Part shown: positions 44,165 through 53,462 of the stretch, piece after piece | Layout of the letters: each line of letters begins with the position of its first letter | Position numbering within the stretch: the first letter of the stretch is position 1 | Source: JAAUTS01 sp038250235 | GTDB taxonomy: Bacteria; Verrucomicrobiota; Verrucomicrobiia; Methylacidiphilales; JAAUTS01 | Assembly: GCA_038250235.1 (NCBI GenBank) | Contig: JBBSCO010000003.1 | Span: forward strand, 1 to 64,000 | Direction of reading: 5' to 3' | DNA length: 64,000 nucleotides | The notes under the pieces: model-generated | What the model saw: the letters and a program-made list of their open reading frames with translations, nothing else | Databases searched by the model: none | Told to the model about the DNA's origin: nothing | Translations under genes and position numbers: made by a program

Positions 44165-44718
44165 AAAAAACAGAGAACGACAACGAAACAGCTTCCATGA
44201 ATGGACCCATGGAAAACAGCGAGCCGGTAGGGGAAGCCGGACCGGATACTGAAACCCAGATCGCCCAACTTCAGGAAAAGCTGCTCCGTCTTCAGGCAGA
44301 CTTCGATAATTACCGCAAACGGATCGCACGGGAAAAAGAGGATTCCATCCGCTTTGCCAACGAAGGTCTGCTTGAACAATTGCTGCCAGTCATTGATAAT
44401 TTTGAATTGGGCTTAAGTGCAGCTGAAACAGCCACGGACGCAAAATCAATCGCCATGGGCATGCAGATGGTGAAATCCCAGCTCAAACGTTTCTTGGAAG
44501 ACTGTGGCGTGCAGGAAATCAATGCCACAGGAGCCCTGTTCGACCCCAACCTGCACGAAGCCGTTTCCCAGGAACCATCCACTGAAGTGCCGGACGGAAC
44601 CGTGCTGGCCCAGCGGCGTAAAGGTTACAAGCTCCGAGACCGCCTTCTGCGCCCCGCCATCGTCGTGGTCGCCCACACCCCCGCAGCGGAAGCGGCCACA
44701 GAACCATTCAGCTCCTGA
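44161..44718 (+). CDS. grpE: Nucleotide exchange factor GrpE
   Basis: GrpE releases ADP from DnaK. The protein has 185 residues: an acidic N-terminus, a long helix (LQEKLLRLQADFDNYRKRIAREKED), and the beta domain with PDGTVLAQRRKGYKLRDRLLRPAIVVVA, all typical. The ATG at 44161 overlaps the phosphatase stop codon. dnaJ follows after 24 nt, but dnaK and hrcA are not in the window. Confidence 0.96.
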   Translation: MKKTENDNETASMNGPMENSEPVGEAGPDTETQIAQLQEKLLRLQADFDNYRKRIAREKEDSIRFANEGLLEQLLPVIDNFELGLSAAETATDAKSIAMGMQMVKSQLKRFLEDCGVQEINATGALFDPNLHEAVSQEPSTEVPDGTVLAQRRKGYKLRDRLLRPAIVVVAHTPAAEAATEPFSS

Positions 44719-44742
44719 TTGCCCCCATCCAGGAAAGTCCAC

Positions 44743-45897
44743 ATGAGCACTCAAAAAACCCGGCGCGATTACTATGAAATTCTTGGAGTGGCCAAGGCAG
44801 CCAGCGAGGATGAAATCAAAAAAGCTTACCGCAAGATGGCGATTAAACTCCATCCCGATAAGAATCCGGGCAACAAGGAAGCTGAAGAGCAGTTCAAAGA
44901 ACTGGGTGAAGCCTACGAAGTGGTCAGTGATCCGGACAAACGGGCCGCCTACGACCGCTACGGACACCAGGCCTTCAAGCAGGGTGGTGCCGGCTCAGCC
45001 GGCGGAGGATTCCACGATCCGTTTGATGTTTTCCGCGAAGTCTTCGGGTCCGGTGGAGGGAATGTTTTCGGGGATATTTTTGAGCAGGCCTTCAACGGTG
45101 GCGGCGGTGGCTCCTCCCGCCAGGGCCGGGGATCGGATCTCCGCTACGATCTGGAAATCACACTGGAAGAAGCCGTGCGGGGCTGCGAAAAAGAAATATC
45201 CCTGCGCAAGTTCGAAGAATGTGATTCCTGCTCTGGATCCGGTGCTGCTGCCGGCTCCAAAAGCTCAACCTGCGGCACCTGCCGGGGTGCCGGACAGGTT
45301 GCTGTTTCACGCGGATTTTTCTCCATGGCCCAGACCTGCCCTACCTGCCGGGGCACAGGCGTCATCATTGAAAAACCCTGCACCAAGTGCCACGGCGAAG
45401 GCCGCTCAGAAAAAACGTCCAAAATCAAAATCCGCATACCGGCCGGGGTCGATTCCGGCTCACGGCTTCGGTCTTCCAGCCAAGGTGAGGCAGGAACCCG
45501 TGGAGGGCCTTCTGGAGACCTGTATATCGTCGTCCACGTCAAAGAACATGCAGTCTTTGCCCGGCAGGAATCGGATCTCTACTGTGAGGTTCCTATCAGC
45601 TTCGCCAAAGCGGCCCTGGGCGGGGAATTAACCGTTCCAACATTGGAAGGCAAAGCTTCCGTCAAAGTCCCGGCTGGCACACAAACAGGAAAACTGTTCC
45701 GCTTACGGGGAAAAGGTGTTCCAGATTTGCGGGGTCATCATGCCGGTGATCTAAACATCCGGCTGATCGTGGAAGTCCCAACCAAACTGAATTCGGAACA
45801 GAAAAAGAAACTGGAGGAATTCGCCGAACTTTGTAACGACGAAACCCATCCTGATTCGAAATCGTTTTTTGAAAAAGCCAAAGAGTTCTTCACTTAG
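44743..45897 (+). CDS. dnaJ: Chaperone DnaJ
   Basis: DnaJ stimulates DnaK ATPase and delivers unfolded clients. The J domain ([20 protein letters not shown], then HPDKNPGN) is followed by a G/F-rich stretch and four CxxCxGxG zinc motifs ([32 protein letters not shown]), then the C-terminal client-binding domains. The length, 384 residues, is normal. The ATG at 44743 has AGGAAA at about 7 nt; an open frame reaches back to 44719. Confidence 0.96.
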   Translation: MSTQKTRRDYYEILGVAKAASEDEIKKAYRKMAIKLHPDKNPGNKEAEEQFKELGEAYEVVSDPDKRAAYDRYGHQAFKQGGAGSAGGGFHDPFDVFREVFGSGGGNVFGDIFEQAFNGGGGGSSRQGRGSDLRYDLEITLEEAVRGCEKEISLRKFEECDSCSGSGAAAGSKSSTCGTCRGAGQVAVSRGFFSMAQTCPTCRGTGVIIEKPCTKCHGEGRSEKTSKIKIRIPAGVDSGSRLRSSSQGEAGTRGGPSGDLYIVVHVKEHAVFARQESDLYCEVPISFAKAALGGELTVPTLEGKASVKVPAGTQTGKLFRLRGKGVPDLRGHHAGDLNIRLIVEVPTKLNSEQKKKLEEFAELCNDETHPDSKSFFEKAKEFFT

Positions 45898-45912
45898 GAA
45901 CATCCAATCTCA

Positions 45913-46653
45913 ATGTCCATTCCCCGTTTTTATTGCCCTTCTCTCACTGACAACATTCTAAACGCCGAGGAATCGCACCATGCACTCAGCGTGCTCCGCC
46001 TCAAGGAAGGGGATTCTCTGAGCCTTTTTGACGGAAAAGGAACCGAAGCCAAAGCAAGGGTGGTTCAATCCGGGCGGGCTCCCCTACAATTCAAAATCAT
46101 CACCCAGTCACGTAATCCTCCCCCAAATTTCCATCTCATCCTCGGCCAGGCCATCCCCAAAGGAAAGTCCATGGATTTTATCATCCAAAAAAGCACGGAG
46201 TTGGGAGTTGCCACTATCGCACCCATTTTGTCGGATCGCAGTGTGGTTCAGTTGGATGAGGATCGTAATGAATCCAAACAACAAAAATGGAGCCAAACCG
46301 CTCTGGAGGCCTGCAAACAATGCGGACAGAATTTTCTGCCTCAAATCGGGCCAGCCCGCAAACTGGTTGATTTTCTTGAACACTACCGGAAATCACCCGC
46401 CCTCAAGCTCATCGCCTCCCTCCAGCCGGGGGCAAAACTTTTGCGCAGCACCTTGGCAGCGGCCAAACTAAACGGGGCAGATACCGGGGAAGTGATTTAC
46501 CTGATCGGTCCCGAGGGAGATTTCACCCCCGCCGAAATAGGTTTGGCTCTGAGCGCGGGCTATCTACCTGTCAGCCTGGGACCCAACATTCTGAGAACAG
46601 AAACCGCAACTCTTTTCCTCACGAGCGCACTCCTTTACGAATTTCAATCCTGA
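45913..46653 (+). CDS. rsmE: 16S rRNA (uracil1498-N3)-methyltransferase
   Basis: RsmE methylates U1498 of 16S rRNA in the decoding region. The 246 residues show the N-terminal PUA-like part and the SPOUT domain with LILGQAIPKGKSMDFIIQK, LIGPEGDFTPAEIG and LGPNILRTETA, the SAM-binding knot. It follows dnaJ after 15 nt, a common arrangement, and is probably in the same transcript. It converges with folA. Confidence 0.95.
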   Translation: MSIPRFYCPSLTDNILNAEESHHALSVLRLKEGDSLSLFDGKGTEAKARVVQSGRAPLQFKIITQSRNPPPNFHLILGQAIPKGKSMDFIIQKSTELGVATIAPILSDRSVVQLDEDRNESKQQKWSQTALEACKQCGQNFLPQIGPARKLVDFLEHYRKSPALKLIASLQPGAKLLRSTLAAAKLNGADTGEVIYLIGPEGDFTPAEIGLALSAGYLPVSLGPNILRTETATLFLTSALLYEFQS

Positions 46654-46654
46654 C

Positions 46655-46686
46655 AGGCCTGGTCATACGGACCGGGATTCAGGCCT
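46655..46686. terminator. Possible hairpin between convergent rsmE and folA
   Basis: AGGCCTG (46655) and CAGGCCT (ending 46686) form a 7-bp stem, with an inner GGTC/GACC pair, between two convergent genes and partly inside the end of folA. No T-run is present on either side. Confidence 0.3.
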
Positions 46687-47161
46687 CAGCTTTAACCCAG
46701 CGCTCAATCCGGTAACCCTCCGCCACCTCGACTATTTCCCCCGGAGTTAAAAAATCCTCAAAGGCTGGCAAGGTGGTATCGCCCTCGTATTCCGCATGAA
46801 CGCGGGTAAGCAAAAGCTCGTCGCAGAGAGGGAAAAACTGGCGGTAGACCTCGGCACCACCGCAGACAAAGACCAGTGGTATCTCGAGTTGACGGACTTC
46901 CTCAACGTTCCTGAGTAGGCGTATCCCTTCCTGCGGCGACAGAGTGCTGCTCAGGATCAGATTGATGCGATTGGGAAGGGGGCGGCCCAGACCCTCATAG
47001 GTCGTTTTTCCGAACAAAATGGCGTGTCCCATCGTGGTTCGTTTAAAAAACTTTAAATCCCCCGGCAGATGCCAGGGAAGTTTTCCGTCTTTGCCAATCA
47101 CCCTGTTTTCCGCCATGGCGGCAATAGCCACCAGCTTCGGACCGTTTCCTGGGGGATTCAT
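46679..47161 (-). CDS. folA: Dihydrofolate reductase
   Basis: FolA reduces dihydrofolate with NADPH. The 160 residues include [28 protein letters not shown], the [15 protein letters not shown] cofactor segment and [11 protein letters not shown]. The gene overlaps thyA by 4 nt (ATGA), a classic pair: thymidylate synthase makes dihydrofolate that FolA recycles. Confidence 0.96.
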   Translation of the reverse strand: MNPPGNGPKLVAIAAMAENRVIGKDGKLPWHLPGDLKFFKRTTMGHAILFGKTTYEGLGRPLPNRINLILSSTLSPQEGIRLLRNVEEVRQLEIPLVFVCGGAEVYRQFFPLCDELLLTRVHAEYEGDTTLPAFEDFLTPGEIVEVAEGYRIERWVKAEA

Positions 47162-47970
47162 ACGGCGATCGGGGCCTTGATGCCAGGATGCGGATCATAA
47201 CCGCTCAATGTGAAATCCTCATACTGAAAAGCAAAAAGATCGGTCACGGCCGGATTCAATGTCATTTTCGGGAATGGCCTTGAATCCCTGCCAAGTTGGA
47301 GTTTGAGCTGTGCCTCATGATTCAGATAGACATGGGCATCGCCGAAGGTATGGACAAATTCCCCAGGCTCATAACCTGTCACCTGCGCCATCATCATGGT
47401 TAAAAGGGCATAGGAGGCAATATTGAAGGGAACACCGAGAAAAACATCCGCACTGCGCTGATAGAGCTGGCAGTTGAGTTCTTTTTTGTCCGGATCCACG
47501 TAAAACTGGAAAAGGGCATGGCAGGGTGTGAGTGCCATCCGATCCAGTTCTCCGGCGTTCCAGGCATTGACGATGAGACGGCGGCTCCATGGATCCTTGC
47601 GGATCGTATCGAGCACATTTTGGATCTGATTAACCACGCCTCCGTCCGGGTTTCTCCATCTGACCCATTGCGCCCCGTAAATAGGGCCCAGATCCCCTTT
47701 TTCGTCCGCCCACTCATTCCAGATGGAGACCCCGTTTTGCTTGAGATAGGTCACGTTGGTATCGCCATTGAGAAACCAGAGGAGCTCGTAAATGACGGAC
47801 TTCAAATGCACTTTTTTTGTAGTGATGAGCGGAAAGGATCCGCGCAGGTCAAAACGAAGCTGTGCTCCAAATATTGAACGGGTCCCGACACCGGTGCGGT
47901 CACGGCGTTCGCTTCCGTTTTCCCACACATGGCGCAGCAGATCCTCATAGGTTTGAAGGGATTGACTCAT
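47158..47970 (-). CDS. thyA: Thymidylate synthase
   Basis: ThyA makes dTMP from dUMP using methylene-tetrahydrofolate. The 270-residue protein (264 in Escherichia coli) starts at ATG 47970 ([15 protein letters not shown]). The catalytic cysteine is in [14 protein letters not shown], and [19 protein letters not shown] and GDAHVYLNH bind the nucleotide. It sits between the metallophosphoesterase and folA genes on the minus strand, so the three are probably co-transcribed. Confidence 0.97.
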   Translation of the reverse strand: MSQSLQTYEDLLRHVWENGSERRDRTGVGTRSIFGAQLRFDLRGSFPLITTKKVHLKSVIYELLWFLNGDTNVTYLKQNGVSIWNEWADEKGDLGPIYGAQWVRWRNPDGGVVNQIQNVLDTIRKDPWSRRLIVNAWNAGELDRMALTPCHALFQFYVDPDKKELNCQLYQRSADVFLGVPFNIASYALLTMMMAQVTGYEPGEFVHTFGDAHVYLNHEAQLKLQLGRDSRPFPKMTLNPAVTDLFAFQYEDFTLSGYDPHPGIKAPIAV

Positions 47971-48020
47971 GCGTATTAGGGAATTAAACAGGCAAACAGA
48001 CAAAGCGCAAGAGATCGCAC

Positions 48021-48749
48021 TCAGACCCCATTCAACAGCCTCATGGCCAGAAAAGGTGGGAGCCCGGCATTGAGAACCTCATCGGCAACCTTTAAAACCG
48101 GATAACGGACACGGTAGAATTCGACCACCTGTTTTTCGTTATCATAAATAACATAGGAGGCTTTGGGCTCTTTATCCCGCGGTTGTCCCACCGATCCCAC
48201 ATTGATCAGGTATTTGATTTTTTTCTTTAAAGACAAACTGGAAGGCACTGAAATGCCACGCGCCTTCCTGCCGTCAAAGCGGTGAGCCCTGACCTGGTGG
48301 GTATGCCCAATAAAGCACAGAGGTTCCTGCTGAAATCTGAAGTGTTCTTCCGCAGAATGAATCGTGGTGACATAGCCCCATTCTTCCGGCTGATTCAAAC
48401 TTGCGTGAACTGCCGTAAAGCCTTTGTAATCCATGCGTAGGGGCAGATTCGTCAGCCAGGCCCGCTGGGTGCCCGATAGATTGCCACGGGAATATTCCAG
48501 ACCGGCACGGGCCATGGGATTATACCATTCCAGTGCGGCATCGTTCGAAGCATAAAAATCGTGGTTACCCATGACAACATCCGCCCCGGTATCTATGACT
48601 CTGTTGAGACACTCCGAAGGGCGGGCATTGTACCCGACAATATCCCCCAGGCAGATCAAGTGATCAATTTTTCTAGCACGCATATCGCTTAAAACAGCTT
48701 CCAACGCCAGAAAATTGCTGTGAACATCACTAAAGAGGGCGACCCGCAT
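48021..48749 (-). CDS. Metallophosphoesterase, YfcE/MJ0936-like
   Basis: This 242-residue protein has the calcineurin-like metal motifs: [31 protein letters not shown], and IGHTHQ. This set matches bacterial phosphodiesterases of the MJ0936/YfcE type acting on small phosphodiesters. The ATG at 48749 is chosen over a GTG at 48755. It lies 50 nt upstream of thyA on the same strand; no link to folate is obvious. Confidence 0.88.
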   Translation of the reverse strand: MRVALFSDVHSNFLALEAVLSDMRARKIDHLICLGDIVGYNARPSECLNRVIDTGADVVMGNHDFYASNDAALEWYNPMARAGLEYSRGNLSGTQRAWLTNLPLRMDYKGFTAVHASLNQPEEWGYVTTIHSAEEHFRFQQEPLCFIGHTHQVRAHRFDGRKARGISVPSSLSLKKKIKYLINVGSVGQPRDKEPKASYVIYDNEKQVVEFYRVRYPVLKVADEVLNAGLPPFLAMRLLNGV

Positions 48750-48790
48750 TCCCACAGTTCATCGCATAAGTTCCTCCATTCAACAACTGT

Positions 48791-49098
48791 ATTAGGGCCT
48801 GTTAACTTATAAAAAGGGGTGCCGCTGGAGTCGGGCAGGCTTCCAACCAAGGCACGAGGAGGGAAAAGGTCGTCTATACCCGTGACCGGCGGGTTCTGCC
48901 AAAGGCAGCTTCGCCTGTGGCAGACAACACAGGGTGGGAGCCTGCCCGGCCCAGCCCGGAGGATTTGCCCCAGAAAGGCCTCAAGCTGTGGTGGATGCTT
49001 AGTCACCCCCGGAGAATTTCGATGTTTTCCTCCTCCGTCCTGCTTGAAGTCTTTCTGGGAAAAACAGCAACCCATTTTATTCACTAACAGGCCCTAAT
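48791..49098. mobile_element. MITE-like element with 14-bp terminal inverted repeats
   Basis: ATTAGGGCCTGTTA at 48791 is a perfect inverted copy of TAACAGGCCCTAAT ending at 49098. The similarity extends imperfectly further inward (left ATAAAAAGGGGT, right end read on minus ATAAAATGGGT). The 308-bp interior carries no convincing ORF. TA dinucleotides abut the GGGCC ends, which would fit a TA target as in IS630/Tc1-type transposons. A 25-nt match to one end lies at 22417. No transposase is in the window. The remainder of 48750-49208 shows nothing else clear. Confidence 0.7.
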
Positions 49099-49208
49099 TC
49101 TTTTCATCTTGAAAACAAACAACAGGGGAAAATTCATTTTCTTGCTTTTTCCTTGGGACGGCGTCTTATAGTTTGGTTTCTTGGTCTTCATGTTTTAATC
49201 CAACTATT

Positions 49209-50078
49209 ATGGCAAATGCAGTACTCCTAACTTATCTGGAGCAGTTTGGTCCCCAAAGGGCCAACGGTATTTTGAGTATTCAGGATCCCCTAAGCGGGGA
49301 GGACGGATCTATTTGCATTGCAAACGGCGTCATCGTTTCAGCCGGAACCTACAAGCTCAAAGACCTGAATGCTGTCTTTGCCATGATGGCCTGGGAAGAC
49401 GCCTCTGTCCTCTGGTTGGAAGGAATGAGCCCTCCCCTGCTCAGCTGCAACATCCAGCCCGATCTGGCCATCTTTGAGTTCGTGCAACTCGAAATGGAAC
49501 ATGGCTCAGCCCGGGCCGTTCTTTCCTATGTCAGCAGTATAACAGAGGATCATTCCCCGAAAAAACGCAAAACCATCCGTCTTCCGGATCTGTCCAATTT
49601 TAGCATCCACCTGCAAGTTGATACGGACAGCCAGGAGAACTTTGATTTTGAATTGCGGGAAGGCAATCAATTAATCGGCAAAGGGAGTGATTGCGACATC
49701 ATTATTGCCCACTCTTCCATTTCCCGCCGTCATTGCCAGGCGGCCCTGGTGGATCGCACCATCACCTTCACAGATCTGGGATCCACCAACGGAACCTACG
49801 TCAATGGACAACTGATCCACCAAGAGTTCGTGGTGCCCGGCGACAAAGTAAGCCTGGGATCCGTTCATTTCACCGTGGCAGCACGGCTCAGACGAAATCT
49901 TTCCAATGATGTGATGCCCACATCGGTTCCTGTTACCCCCCAGAACTCCGCGACCATGAAAATTCCAAAAAAGAGCAAAGCAGTTCATTGGCAAAATCTG
50001 GCGGGAGATTCCTCCAACGATAAAAAGGGAAAACCCGATAAAAGCATTATCCGGCGTTTTCTCAAAAAGAACCAATAA
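49209..50078 (+). CDS. DUF4388-like plus FHA-domain protein, second copy
   Basis: From ATG 49209 (MANAVLLTYLEQFG) the protein has 289 residues. Residues 1-100 resemble DUF4388 (RANGILSIQ, then CIANGVIVSAG). Residues about 150-230 form an FHA domain with LIGKGSDCDIII, SSISRRHCQA and DLGSTNGTYVNG; in the first motif Lys replaces the Arg of the phosphothreonine pocket. It has the same architecture as 11888-12754. The basic tail (KKSKAVHWQ, RRFLKKNQ) could bind nucleic acid or membrane. Confidence 0.85.
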   Translation: MANAVLLTYLEQFGPQRANGILSIQDPLSGEDGSICIANGVIVSAGTYKLKDLNAVFAMMAWEDASVLWLEGMSPPLLSCNIQPDLAIFEFVQLEMEHGSARAVLSYVSSITEDHSPKKRKTIRLPDLSNFSIHLQVDTDSQENFDFELREGNQLIGKGSDCDIIIAHSSISRRHCQAALVDRTITFTDLGSTNGTYVNGQLIHQEFVVPGDKVSLGSVHFTVAARLRRNLSNDVMPTSVPVTPQNSATMKIPKKSKAVHWQNLAGDSSNDKKGKPDKSIIRRFLKKNQ

Positions 50079-50098
50079 CCCCTGGGGATCCGACCCCC

Positions 50099-51037
50099 TT
50101 ACCCGGCCCACTGTGGATGCCTTTCCAGTTGCTCAAGCCAGACATCCGCAATTGGACCTGCGGCCTTTCCATCCTCCAAAAGAGGGCTTGCTGAAGTCGA
50201 GCGCTTCACCTTTGCCAGCCAATCACGTCCGAACGGCTTCCGAAGCGCACCGGCCTGACTAGCTGCGAGTGTCGTTTCCTCTTTCTCTCCCAGACCTACC
50301 CCCGCCCCGAGATACCACCCGGCCAAGGCCATCGTCACACGCACCACGGTAGAACGGGTGTGTAGCACGACAAGGCAGGGATGTTCTCCCATCTGTTCTT
50401 TAAGCTTTTTCCAATGTCCAAGGGAATAAAGTCCGGGGGACTTCGGGGCGGAATAAAGATCATACATAATCAAGTCCGGTTTTCCCAACCCGGGGTTCGT
50501 ACAGGTCGTACGAAAATCGCCTTGATGGAATTTCCAGTAAAAGTGTCTTTTGGCCCTGTGGATAAGCAGGGCCTGATCTCTCATCATTTGTTCCCAATCC
50601 AGATCCTTGAGATACGAAAAGGACGCGGGGTGTTCTTTGACGTGGCTGAGAGCAAAGGACAAGGCTCCCCAGTCTGTGTCGAAACTCTCGACATCAAGAT
50701 CCCCGTAAGCACCTTCCGACCACGCCTCAAACACGGCGGTAAGGTTGGCAGCGGCCCCCAATCCGACATCCCAGACCGTTTTTTTCCCGGTTGAGGGCAA
50801 GTTCCAACAGCTACCTAGAAAGGTTTGTTCGACATAAAGCTGCCGGGCCTCTTTCATGGCACCGATAACCGGATGAAAGGTCTCACCAACGCGTTCATCA
50901 CGCAAGGTCACCTGCCCGTCGGCCAGCACCTTGAGGCTGTAAGGACTTTTTTCTTCGGAAGATACAGTCGGTATTGACGAGCCCCCCCCAGGTTCTTTAT
51001 TCCTATCTGATGCGAACCCGTCTGATTTTTCTTTCAT
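50099..51037 (-). CDS. MnmD-like SAM-dependent methyltransferase
   Basis: The 312-residue protein resembles the MnmD/Methyltransf_30 family, which performs the last step of mnm5U34 synthesis in tRNA. Visible motifs are LRDERVGETFHPVIGAMKEA, the SAM-site VWDVGLGAAANL, ESFDTDW, and KPDLIMYDLYSAPKSPGLYS, the counterpart of the family's DGFAPxxNPxxW. The usual FAD-dependent MnmC1 half is absent. ATG 51037 is chosen; a TTG at 51079 extends the frame. Its 5' end overlaps the start of the divergent L,D-transpeptidase gene by 28 nt. Confidence 0.75.
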   Translation of the reverse strand: MKEKSDGFASDRNKEPGGGSSIPTVSSEEKSPYSLKVLADGQVTLRDERVGETFHPVIGAMKEARQLYVEQTFLGSCWNLPSTGKKTVWDVGLGAAANLTAVFEAWSEGAYGDLDVESFDTDWGALSFALSHVKEHPASFSYLKDLDWEQMMRDQALLIHRAKRHFYWKFHQGDFRTTCTNPGLGKPDLIMYDLYSAPKSPGLYSLGHWKKLKEQMGEHPCLVVLHTRSTVVRVTMALAGWYLGAGVGLGEKEETTLAASQAGALRKPFGRDWLAKVKRSTSASPLLEDGKAAGPIADVWLEQLERHPQWAG

Positions 51038-51588
51038 ATCTGATTTCGCCCCTTTTTCTGCATGCGGCTGGCGCCCCAAAAACGGAGCCAGTAGCCAAGG
51101 CCGACTATCCCAAATATCTCTTCATTTGTCTCACCACTCAAAAAGCCAAACTCATCCGTGAGAACAAAGTGGTCTGGGAGAGCATTCTCTCCAGCGGCCG
51201 GACCACTAAAGAAACGCCGATCGGCACCTTTAAGATCACAGACAAATACGAAAAATGGGTTTCAACCATCTATAATGTTTCCATGCCTAATTTTCAGAGA
51301 TTCAACCACGGTGCCATGGGCATCCATGCCGGTCCTTTACCCGGTTACCCCGGATCAGCCGGATGTATCCGCCTTCCGGAAGACAAATCAAAGGAACTCT
51401 TTGCCCTGACCACCATCGGCCTTCCGGTCGTGATTACCGGCGAAGCACCTCCCTTTGAGTATTTCAAAGCAAAAATTCTGCGGGCCAAACGGGACAAAAA
51501 CTCCCCTTACGCCAGACGCGGTACTGCCACCAGAATCAAAACAGCTTCCTACGTCGGCTCGGTCTCCACCTCCGCACCCGCTCCCTGA
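51010..51588 (+). CDS. L,D-transpeptidase (YkuD family)
   Basis: The 192-residue protein has an N-terminal signal peptide (MRTRLIFLSYLISPLFLHA) and a YkuD catalytic domain. It contains HGAMGIHAGPLP and GSAGCIRL, which supply the catalytic His and Cys. These enzymes make 3-3 crosslinks in peptidoglycan or attach lipoproteins to it in the periplasm. The start at ATG 51010 falls inside the 5' end of the divergent methyltransferase gene. A terminator overlaps its stop codon. Confidence 0.9.
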   Translation: MRTRLIFLSYLISPLFLHAAGAPKTEPVAKADYPKYLFICLTTQKAKLIRENKVVWESILSSGRTTKETPIGTFKITDKYEKWVSTIYNVSMPNFQRFNHGAMGIHAGPLPGYPGSAGCIRLPEDKSKELFALTTIGLPVVITGEAPPFEYFKAKILRAKRDKNSPYARRGTATRIKTASYVGSVSTSAPAP

Positions 51589-51613
51589 CTAGCTTGGATT
51601 CGTCAGGGTTTTC
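51583..51613 (+). terminator. Rho-independent terminator overlapping the L,D-transpeptidase stop
   Basis: CCCTGAC (51583) pairs perfectly with GTCAGGG (ending 51608) over a 12-nt loop and is followed by TTTTCT. The TGA stop codon lies inside the left arm. Confidence 0.65.
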
Positions 51614-52082
51614 TCAGTTTCTGGGCAAAATCCACCATGTCTTTGGAACTGATCCGGACTTCGGTGATCGCACCCTTTTCCATGGCGAAAGAGGCAAAAC
51701 CTTTTTGATCCTTACGGATGAAGCGTCGCAGAGAGGAATTGGATTCAAACGGCTCCCACTGTGAACCTTCCGCATTGGCGGAAAGAATAGCCATGGCCAG
51801 GGGTTCCGGGATGGGGATAACCAGCGGTTTCTCTCCATCCTTCGGCGTCTCCTTCAGGCGGACATACTGTTCCAGTACAGACTCCTTGCCTGTAAGCAAC
51901 ACCGTGATCATCAGATCCTTGTTAATATAAACATGCTGGCGGAGATCCCCCACTCCAGCCGGATTCTGCTGGAGAGGTTTGCCAAAACGTTGCTCCAATT
52001 TTTCCGGAGAATCACCCAACCTGGCGTGTAGGATAGAGGTTCCCGTCAGACAAACCGCCAAAATAAGTGCCTGCTTCATCAT
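51603..52082 (-). CDS. Exported hypothetical protein
   Basis: The 159-residue protein starts at ATG 52082 (MMKQALILAVCLTG) with a signal peptide ending at HARLGDS. The mature part has a compact alpha/beta look (LEQRFGKPLQQNP, MITVLLTGKESVLEQYVRL) and no known motif. It is only separated from yajQ by 7 nt, so both may be co-transcribed. Function unknown. Confidence 0.65.
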   Translation of the reverse strand: MMKQALILAVCLTGTSILHARLGDSPEKLEQRFGKPLQQNPAGVGDLRQHVYINKDLMITVLLTGKESVLEQYVRLKETPKDGEKPLVIPIPEPLAMAILSANAEGSQWEPFESNSSLRRFIRKDQKGFASFAMEKGAITEVRISSKDMVDFAQKLRKP

Positions 52083-52089
52083 AGGACAG

Positions 52090-52575
52090 TCAATCCCTGA
52101 AATTATTGAAGTCAATCCCTACCGGAAGATCCTTTGATTTCAACAAAGCCATGATCGATTGGAGGTCGTCGCGGTTTTTTCCGGTCACACGGATTTTCCC
52201 GTCCTGGATCTGGGCCTGTAGTTTCATACCGCTACCCCGGATTTCGCCAACGATTTCCTTGGCCGTTGCCACTTCAAATCCCTGCTTAAGGGTCAGCACC
52301 TGACGCGCCCGCCCTACGGAAGAAACTTCCAGTTTTCCATGGTCAATATTTTTTAGCGATACGTCACGTTTGGCCAGTTTGCCCAATACAATTTGAGCCA
52401 GGCCCTGCAGTTTGAACTCCTCGTCCGCCGTCAACACCAGCGTGTTCTTCTCTTCCACAATATCCCAGTTGACCCCTTTGTAATCAAAGCGAGTCTGCAA
52501 TTCCTTCCGGGCCTGCTGGATGGCGTTTTTTACTTCGGCCAGATCTACCTCAGAGACAACATCGAACGATGGCAT
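52090..52575 (-). CDS. yajQ: YajQ-family nucleotide-binding protein
   Basis: The 161-residue protein begins MPSFDVVSEVD, the classic YajQ start, which fixes the ATG at 52575. It continues with FDYKGVNWDIVEEKNTLVL and ends LPVGIDFNNFRD, as in the family. YajQ proteins bind RNA and in some bacteria cyclic-di-GMP, acting as regulators. A small gene 54 nt upstream may share its transcript. Confidence 0.95.
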   Translation of the reverse strand: MPSFDVVSEVDLAEVKNAIQQARKELQTRFDYKGVNWDIVEEKNTLVLTADEEFKLQGLAQIVLGKLAKRDVSLKNIDHGKLEVSSVGRARQVLTLKQGFEVATAKEIVGEIRGSGMKLQAQIQDGKIRVTGKNRDDLQSIMALLKSKDLPVGIDFNNFRD

Positions 52576-52629
52576 AGAATTCAAGCGTACGTGAGACCCG
52601 CCCTCTTGGCAAGCGCAGGACGGGGAAAC

Positions 52630-52902
52630 TCAGCTTCCTTCAGGATGATCGCGAAGATACTCGTGCAGCAATTTCTCTGCCTCCACCACATCCTCATGGG
52701 CGGAACGCCGTCTGTGGTATCTTCTTTTGATGATATCCAGAAACATTTCCAACTCCACCCTGTTCGGTTTCCGGTCATAATCCCACAGTTCGGCATCCCG
52801 TTCCTTGAATTGGAACTTGAACTTGCCTCCAAAAGGATTGACCCGGATCTCATATTTCAGTCCGTCATCCCGCCGCATATTGAATTCGATATCACGCCTC
52901 AT
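52630..52902 (-). CDS. Small hypothetical protein, charged
   Basis: This 90-residue frame is rich in Arg, Asp and Glu, and helical in its C-terminal half (VEAEKLLHEYLRDHP). It has a normal ATG start. It lies 54 nt upstream of yajQ on the same strand, which supports it being a gene. No family is recognised. Confidence 0.55.
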   Translation of the reverse strand: MRRDIEFNMRRDDGLKYEIRVNPFGGKFKFQFKERDAELWDYDRKPNRVELEMFLDIIKRRYHRRRSAHEDVVEAEKLLHEYLRDHPEGS

Positions 52903-52972
52903 CTTTCACTCCTTGGATGAACCAACCTATAAATCTTCTTGGAAAAGAAAAGCAAAGCCTTATTCTCTCCTG

Positions 52973-53443
52973 ATGCATCGCCCCATTTTCCTCTGGCTCT
53001 GCTGGCTCGCCCTCGCTTCCAGCCCGTTCCATTCGATCCAGGCCCAGGACGCCATCAAAAACATTACCGAGGAATTCAATTTCCTGAAGGAAAATGGCGA
53101 ACGCGAGGTGGTCAAGACCACAAAAAGCGGTCTCCAATACGAGATTCTCAAATCCGGCAGCGGGAAAACCCCAACTCTCTCCAGCACGGTGGTCACCCAT
53201 TATCGCGGTGTTACCCTGGCTGGCAAAACCTTCGACAGCTCCTATGAACACGGCAAACCTTCCACCTTTCCCGTGAAGGCAGTGATTTCCGGATGGACCG
53301 AAGCTTTGCAGCTCATGAAAGAAGGCGACAAGTGGAAGCTCTACATTCCGAGCAAGCTGGCCTACGGTTCCGAAGGAAAACCTCCCACGATCGGGCCCAA
53401 TGAGTTGCTCATCTTTGACCTGGAATTGATCGAAGTAAAATAA
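52973..53443 (+). CDS. FKBP-type peptidyl-prolyl isomerase
   Basis: The 156-residue protein starts at ATG 52973 with a signal peptide (FLWLCWLALASSPFHSIQA). A single FKBP domain follows: VVTHYRGVTLAGKTFDSSYEHG, then VISGWTEALQLMKEGDKWKLYIPSKLAYG and the final LLIFDLELIEVK. It would isomerise prolines in periplasmic proteins, like FkpA or FklB. There is no N-terminal dimerisation domain. Confidence 0.93.
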   Translation: MHRPIFLWLCWLALASSPFHSIQAQDAIKNITEEFNFLKENGEREVVKTTKSGLQYEILKSGSGKTPTLSSTVVTHYRGVTLAGKTFDSSYEHGKPSTFPVKAVISGWTEALQLMKEGDKWKLYIPSKLAYGSEGKPPTIGPNELLIFDLELIEVK

Positions 53444-53462
53444 GCCTCCGTCAGCCAAGCCC

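Noticed and set aside
48819..49097. A 92-codon frame inside the MITE-like element
   Set aside because: It spans the inverted-repeat element, has no family resemblance, and is rich in rare combinations. It is a chance frame.
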